From assembly GCF_020164745.1 (NCBI RefSeq), contig NZ_JAIUGV010000003.1, positions 248,001 to 312,000 of the forward strand: DNA of 64,000 bases, given 5' to 3'. The DNA is from Mesorhizobium sp. ES1-4 (GTDB taxonomy: Bacteria; Pseudomonadota; Alphaproteobacteria; Rhizobiales; Rhizobiaceae). Made by a program: the position numbers and the translations under genes. A model generated the notes under the pieces. The model made no database searches and was not told the DNA's origin. It saw only the letters and a program-made list of their open reading frames with translations. The number at the start of each line of letters is the position of its first letter. The first letter of the stretch is position 1. Below are positions 60,523 through 64,000 of this stretch, piece after piece.

Positions 60523-61503
60523 ATGATCAAAAGCGAAAAATCTGATATCTTTCGCGCCGAGCGCGTACCGCTCAAGGTGACGCTGCTGGTGTTTTCCGGC
60601 TCATCGATCATGTGCGTGGCCTCCGCTGTCGATCCGCTGCGCGCCGCCAATCGCATTTCCGGCGAGACGCTGTTCGATTTCAAGCTGGTTTCGGTGACCG
60701 GTGAGGCGCCGGTCACCACCTGCGGTCTGCCGGTGGCGGTCAGCGGCCGTTTTGACGCGGCCGAACAAACCGACGTTCTCGTCGTCGTTGCCGGTTTCGG
60801 CACCCAGAATTACGCGACGTCGGCTCTGCTCGCAGGGTTGCGAAGGGCGGCCCGTGCGGCCCGTGCGTGCGGTGGCGTCGAGGCAGGCACCTGGCTGGTG
60901 GCGCGCGCCGGCCTTCTGGAGGGACGCAGTGCCACCACCCATTGGGAAGACATGGAGGATTTTTCCTCCGCCTTCCCCGGCGTCGACGTGCGGCCGGATC
61001 GCTATGTCATCGACGGGCCGGTGTTCACCTCGGGCGGCGCTTCGCCGACCTTCGACCTGATGCTGCATCTCATTCGCACGCGTCTCGGCATGGCCGTGGC
61101 GCTCGATGTCGCCAGCGTCTTCATCTACGACCAGGCGCGTGCCGCGACTGACGCGCAGCCGCTGGTCTCGCTCGGCCGGCTCGACGGCTATGATCCGCGC
61201 CTTGCGCAAGCCATCCGGCTGATGGAATCACATGTCGACCAGCCGCTGACCATAGAAGCGGTTGCCAAGCGCGCCGGCGTCACGGCGCGGACACTGGAGA
61301 GCATCTTTCGCAAGTCGATCGGGGAGACGCCGGGGGCCTACTATCTCAGGCTGCGCCTGGGCGCCGCGCGCCGGCTCGTGGTCGACACGCGAATCCCCAT
61401 GGCGGATATTGCCGGGCGGACGGGGTTCTCGTCCGCCGCGGCATTTTCCAGAGCGTTTTCGAGAGCTTTCGGCGAGGCCCCAGTCAGGCTGCGCCGAGGT
61501 TGA
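60523..61503 (+). CDS. GATase1-like/AraC transcriptional regulator, CdhR-like
   Basis: 326 residues. The N-terminal DJ-1/GATase1-like ligand domain is about 15-190, with GVEAGTWLVARAGLLEGRSA and ATTHWEDM. The C-terminal AraC double HTH (about 215-320) includes TIEAVAKRAGVTARTLESIF and IAGRTGFSSAAAFSRAFSRA. This layout is that of GlxA/CdhR/GbdR regulators; CdhR activates carnitine dehydrogenase operons. It is divergent from the operon with 77 bases between, the usual position for its activator. Confidence 0.9.
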   Translation: MIKSEKSDIFRAERVPLKVTLLVFSGSSIMCVASAVDPLRAANRISGETLFDFKLVSVTGEAPVTTCGLPVAVSGRFDAAEQTDVLVVVAGFGTQNYATSALLAGLRRAARAARACGGVEAGTWLVARAGLLEGRSATTHWEDMEDFSSAFPGVDVRPDRYVIDGPVFTSGGASPTFDLMLHLIRTRLGMAVALDVASVFIYDQARAATDAQPLVSLGRLDGYDPRLAQAIRLMESHVDQPLTIEAVAKRAGVTARTLESIFRKSIGETPGAYYLRLRLGAARRLVVDTRIPMADIAGRTGFSSAAAFSRAFSRAFGEAPVRLRRG

Positions 61504-61510
61504 TCCAGGC

Positions 61511-61720
61511 TCAGGCGGCGTTCTGCCGGTCGCCGCCGCCGTCGATCTGCGAGCGCATCTGCCGCGCGAGATGGGTCTCGAAGCGGCTGGCAACGGCGCG
61601 GTCCCATTCATTGGCGCCGCGCGCGCCCTGCCTTGGATGCGGCAGCGCCATCAGCCGGTCGATGATCGATCCGGCCTCGCCAGGTGAGAGCAGGGCGTCG
61701 ATTTCACGTTCGTGCTGCAT
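61511..61720 (-). CDS. Small uncharacterised protein
   Basis: 69 residues from an ATG at 61720 with GGAGG upstream. It begins MQHEREIDALLSPGEAGSII and contains HPRQGARGANEWDRAV and FETHLARQMRSQIDGGG. It is hydrophilic, with no signal or membrane span, and no family is recognised. It is tail-to-tail with the CdhR-like gene, with 7 bases between the stops. The strong ribosome site and codon use support it as real. Confidence 0.6.
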   Translation of the reverse strand: MQHEREIDALLSPGEAGSIIDRLMALPHPRQGARGANEWDRAVASRFETHLARQMRSQIDGGGDRQNAA

Positions 61721-61845
61721 ATCGGTTCGCCTCCTTCTTCCTCTTCCGCCACGAGGGACACTTATACGAGATTCGTGACGGCAGTTTGAAGGCAAGAGCG
61801 AGGTCATTGAGAGGCGGCAAGGGGCAAAACCTTGTCACCGATCTC

Positions 61846-61880
61846 AGCTTGGCGCGCAAAATGGTTCCGCGCGCCAAGCT
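61846..61880. terminator. 12-bp perfect hairpin downstream of xylA
   Basis: AGCTTGGCGCGC (61846-61857) pairs perfectly with GCGCGCCAAGCT (61869-61880) around an 11-base loop. It lies 50 bases beyond the xylA stop on the transcribed side, so it may end or protect the xylA transcript. There is no clear T-run after it. Confidence 0.45.
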
Positions 61881-61929
61881 TTCGGATCGCATAGTGCGCC
61901 GGCCTGGATTGCCGACGGGTCAGGCAGCG

Positions 61930-63255
61930 TCAGACGTAGCGGTTGACGATGTTCTCGAGCAGTTCCTGACGGCCGGAGCGCGGCTGCGGCTCGATCTTCT
62001 TTTTCACCACGCGTTCGGCGATCTCCTCAAGCGTGCGCTTGCCCGACAGCATCGCCTTCGCCTCTGCCGTGTTCCAGCCGGCGTAGCGCTCGGCCAGCGG
62101 ACCCGACAGCGCCTTGTCTTCGATCATTTTGGCCGCCGCCTTCAGGCCGCGCGCGCAACAATCCATACCACCGATATGGGCGATCAGCAGGTCCTGCGGG
62201 TCGAGTGACTGGCGGCGCAGCTTGGCGTCGAAATTGGTACCGCCGGTCTTGAAGCCGCCACCTTGCAGGACCTGGTAATAGGCGAGCGCCATCTCCGGAA
62301 CGTTGTTGGGGAACTGGTCGGTGTCCCAGCCCGACTGGTAGTCGTTGCGGTTCATGTCGATCGAGCCGAAGATGCCGAGGGCGTTGGCCAGCGCCAGTTC
62401 GTGCTCGAAGGAATGGCCGGCGAGAATGGCATGGCCCTGCTCGATATTGACCTTGACTTCCTTCTCCAGGCCGAAGCGCTTTAGGAAGCCATAAACGGTC
62501 GCGACATCATAGTCGTACTGGTGTTTGGTCGGCTCCTGCGGCTTCGGCTCGATCAGGATCGTGCCCTTGAAGCCGATCTTGTGCTTGTAGTCGACGACGA
62601 GGTTGAGGAAGCGGCCGGCCTGTTCCTGCTCGCGGGCAAGGTCGGTGTTGAGCAGCGTCTCATAGCCTTCGCGCCCGCCCCATAGCACGTAGTTCTCGCC
62701 CTTCAGGCGCTTGGTGACGTCGATGCAGCTCTTCACTGTCGCGGCCGCGTAGGCAAAGACGTCCGGATCGGGGTTGGTCGCGGCGCCCGACATGAAGCGG
62801 CGGTTTGAGAACAGGTTCGCCGTGCCCCAGAGAAGCTTGACGCCGGTCTGCTTCATCTTGGTAGCGAAATAGTCAGCGATTTCATCGAGCCGGGCGGCGC
62901 TTTCGGAGAAATCCTTGCCCTCGGGCCGCACATCGGCATCGTGGAAGCAGAAATAAGGCGCGCCGAGCAGCGAGAACATCTCGAAGGCGACATCCGCCTT
63001 CAGTTTCGCCAGCTCCATGGTGTCGACGCCGCCAGCCTTGGGGAACCAGGGGCGGTCGAAGGTCTGGCCGCCGAACGGGTCGCCGCCCGGCCAAGCGAAG
63101 GAATGCCAGTAGGCGACGGCAAAGCGCAGATGGTCCTCCAGCCGCTTGCCGGCGACCACCTCATCGGGATTGTAGAACCGGTAGGCCAGCGGATTGGTCG
63201 AATCGGGTCCTTCATATTTGATTTTCTGGATGTCGCCGAAAAAGCCGCTGCTCAT
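61930..63255 (-). CDS. xylA: Xylose isomerase
   Basis: 441 residues, the usual length of the group II enzyme. The catalytic His segment [15 protein letters not shown], the metal-binding Glu region [20 protein letters not shown], and the [18 protein letters not shown] segment are present. It converts xylose to xylulose in the cytoplasm. The 3' end of xylulokinase upstream on the same strand (63917) shows the usual xylB-xylA neighbourhood, although a SnoaL-like gene on the other strand lies between them. Confidence 0.95.
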   Translation of the reverse strand: MSSGFFGDIQKIKYEGPDSTNPLAYRFYNPDEVVAGKRLEDHLRFAVAYWHSFAWPGGDPFGGQTFDRPWFPKAGGVDTMELAKLKADVAFEMFSLLGAPYFCFHDADVRPEGKDFSESAARLDEIADYFATKMKQTGVKLLWGTANLFSNRRFMSGAATNPDPDVFAYAAATVKSCIDVTKRLKGENYVLWGGREGYETLLNTDLAREQEQAGRFLNLVVDYKHKIGFKGTILIEPKPQEPTKHQYDYDVATVYGFLKRFGLEKEVKVNIEQGHAILAGHSFEHELALANALGIFGSIDMNRNDYQSGWDTDQFPNNVPEMALAYYQVLQGGGFKTGGTNFDAKLRRQSLDPQDLLIAHIGGMDCCARGLKAAAKMIEDKALSGPLAERYAGWNTAEAKAMLSGKRTLEEIAERVVKKKIEPQPRSGRQELLENIVNRYV

Positions 63256-63368
63256 GGTTCTGTTCCTCTCCGAGATATTGTTGCCCGATTACCTCAGGCG
63301 TAATTGGTTTCACGCCGGCGCTGGCCGAAAACGGTCCTGTCAAAACCGTCAAACGAAGGAGACAGACC

Positions 63369-63731
63369 ATGACCGACCTCGACACGATCGCCCAAAACTA
63401 CATCACCGCCTGGAACGAAAGCGATGCCGACCGCCGGGCGGCCTTGCTCAGGGCGGCCTTCACCGAAGATGTCAGCTATCGCGATCCGCTCATGCAGGGC
63501 GACGGCCATGCAGGCGTCGCGGCGCTGATCGACGGTGTGCAGCAACGCTTTGCCGGCTTCCGCTTCTCGCTGAGGGGCACGCCGGACGGCTTCGCCGACA
63601 AGATCCGCTTCTCCTGGAACCTCGGGCCGGAGGGTGTCCCTTCCGTCATCGAGGGCACCGATATCGGCGTCATCGAGAACGGCCGCCTGAAGAGCGTCAC
63701 CGGCTTCCTTGACAAGGTCCCGGCGCAGTGA
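63369..63731 (+). CDS. SnoaL-like / nuclear transport factor 2 family protein
   Basis: 120 residues. An NTF2-like fold is suggested by IAQNYITAWNESDADRRAAL, FTEDVSYRDPLMQGDGHAG and VIEGTDIGVIENGRLKSVTG. Members are small cone-shaped isomerases, hydrolases or binding proteins. CGAAGGAGACAG lies before the ATG. It sits between xylA and xylB on the opposite strand, with no evident link to xylose use. The substrate is unknown. Confidence 0.82.
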   Translation: MTDLDTIAQNYITAWNESDADRRAALLRAAFTEDVSYRDPLMQGDGHAGVAALIDGVQQRFAGFRFSLRGTPDGFADKIRFSWNLGPEGVPSVIEGTDIGVIENGRLKSVTGFLDKVPAQ

Positions 63732-63821
63732 GGGCACGTCGTCAAGACGTGGTGGAGAACACCAATCGCCAAAGTCGGCGCCGCCCCTACGCTGGTGAAT
63801 GGCGAAACCGATGACGACAGC

Positions 63822-63876
63822 GCCCCTCTCCCCGTCTCTATACGGGGAGAGGATGCCGGCAGGCAGGTGAGGGGCA
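63822..63876. repeat. Palindromic rhizobial-type repeat between convergent genes
   Basis: CCTCTCCCCGT (63825-63835) pairs perfectly with ACGGGGAGAGG (63842-63852), followed by ATGCCGGCAGGCAGGTGAGG. It is related in style to the repeat at 18491-18570. Located between convergent SnoaL-like and xylB genes, it may also act as a two-way terminator. Confidence 0.65.
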
Positions 63877-63916
63877 GCGCCGACGTCCGGAAACCGGTTG
63901 TGGGCCAAGCTCCGGC

Positions 63917-64000
63917 TCACGCGGTTACGGCCTTGATCGCGGGATAGAGCGCGCGGTAACGACGATAGGCATCCGCGTAAGCGCCGCCGAGCGCGGCATC
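63917..64000 (-). CDS. xylB: Xylulokinase, C-terminal end (partial)
   Basis: The minus strand from the window edge reads DAALGGAYADAYRRYRALYP, then AIKAVTA and TGA. The YRRYRALYPAIK ending is typical of FGGY-family xylulokinases. The location upstream of xylA on the same strand supports the call. The rest of the gene is outside the window. Confidence 0.75.
   Translation of the reverse strand, partial: DAALGGAYADAYRRYRALYPAIKAVTA

Noticed and set aside
1..64000. CRISPR arrays, rRNA or tRNA genes, intact insertion sequences, replication origin
   Set aside because: No regularly spaced direct repeats, no RNA-gene landmarks, no complete transposase and no DnaA-box cluster were seen.

Overview
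The window looks like chromosome from an alphaproteobacterium of the order Hyphomicrobiales, most likely Mesorhizobium or a close relative. The reasons are high GC with strong third-position GC bias, many catabolic ABC-transporter operons, HWE-type histidine kinases, carnitine catabolism genes, and short palindromic repeats of the kind scattered through rhizobial intergenic DNA. The genus is inferred from gene style and was not tested by a search. No rRNA, tRNA, CRISPR array or intact mobile element was seen.

1-5.8 kb, minus strand: a cut-off fumarylacetoacetate-hydrolase family gene, a sugar-acid SDR dehydrogenase, a double-domain aldehyde dehydrogenase (ALDH16 type), deoC, and a ferredoxin-NADP reductase. 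deoC and the ALDH suit deoxyribose use: the aldolase releases acetaldehyde and the ALDH oxidises it. 5.9-11.1 kb, plus strand: hyuA, hyuB and a GcvT-like methyltransferase, suited to N-methylhydantoin-type compounds. After an AraC-regulator remnant comes an amide module (11.4-19.5 kb): an AmiC-like sensor, an AmiR-like ANTAR antiterminator, a complete peptide-type ABC transporter with both ATPases fused, and a formamidase/acetamidase. A branched-chain/amide-type ABC operon (livK-G-F-H-M order) follows to 24.4 kb.

24.4-43.4 kb is an accessory island between livM and a convergent panE-like gene. It holds two HWE histidine kinases and a single-domain receiver, two tandem PAP2 membrane phosphatases, a CYTH-CHAD protein, DUF3606, DUF1810 and DUF1127 proteins, a LysR regulator, a MEDS-LuxR regulator, a LOV-GGDEF-EAL photoreceptor, a winged-helix/TolB/TPR regulator, a Tat-exported sulfite-oxidase-fold enzyme and a tyrosine-recombinase remnant. 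Its most telling structure is a set of decayed copies of the 3' end of livM, at about 28.3 and 31.3 kb. The second copy is joined to a decayed copy of the 3' end of panE. This points to repeated duplication or insertion at one livM/panE junction.

43.4-52.7 kb: a minus-strand cluster of a polyamine/opine-type ABC transporter (potD, A, B, C), a cytoplasmic gamma-glutamyltransferase, an acyl-CoA ligase and the panE-like gene. A GntR/FCD regulator is divergent, with a perfect TTGTATACAA palindrome in the shared promoter region. 52.7-61.5 kb: a carnitine/gamma-butyrobetaine catabolic operon on the minus strand, comprising a BKACE (DUF849), an HD-domain protein, L-carnitine dehydrogenase, an acyl-CoA dehydrogenase, an NDP-forming acyl-CoA ligase, a CaiD-like dehydratase and an alpha/beta hydrolase. 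A divergent GATase1-AraC (CdhR-like) regulator faces it. The window ends with a small conserved-looking ORF, xylA, a SnoaL-like gene and the 3' end of xylB.
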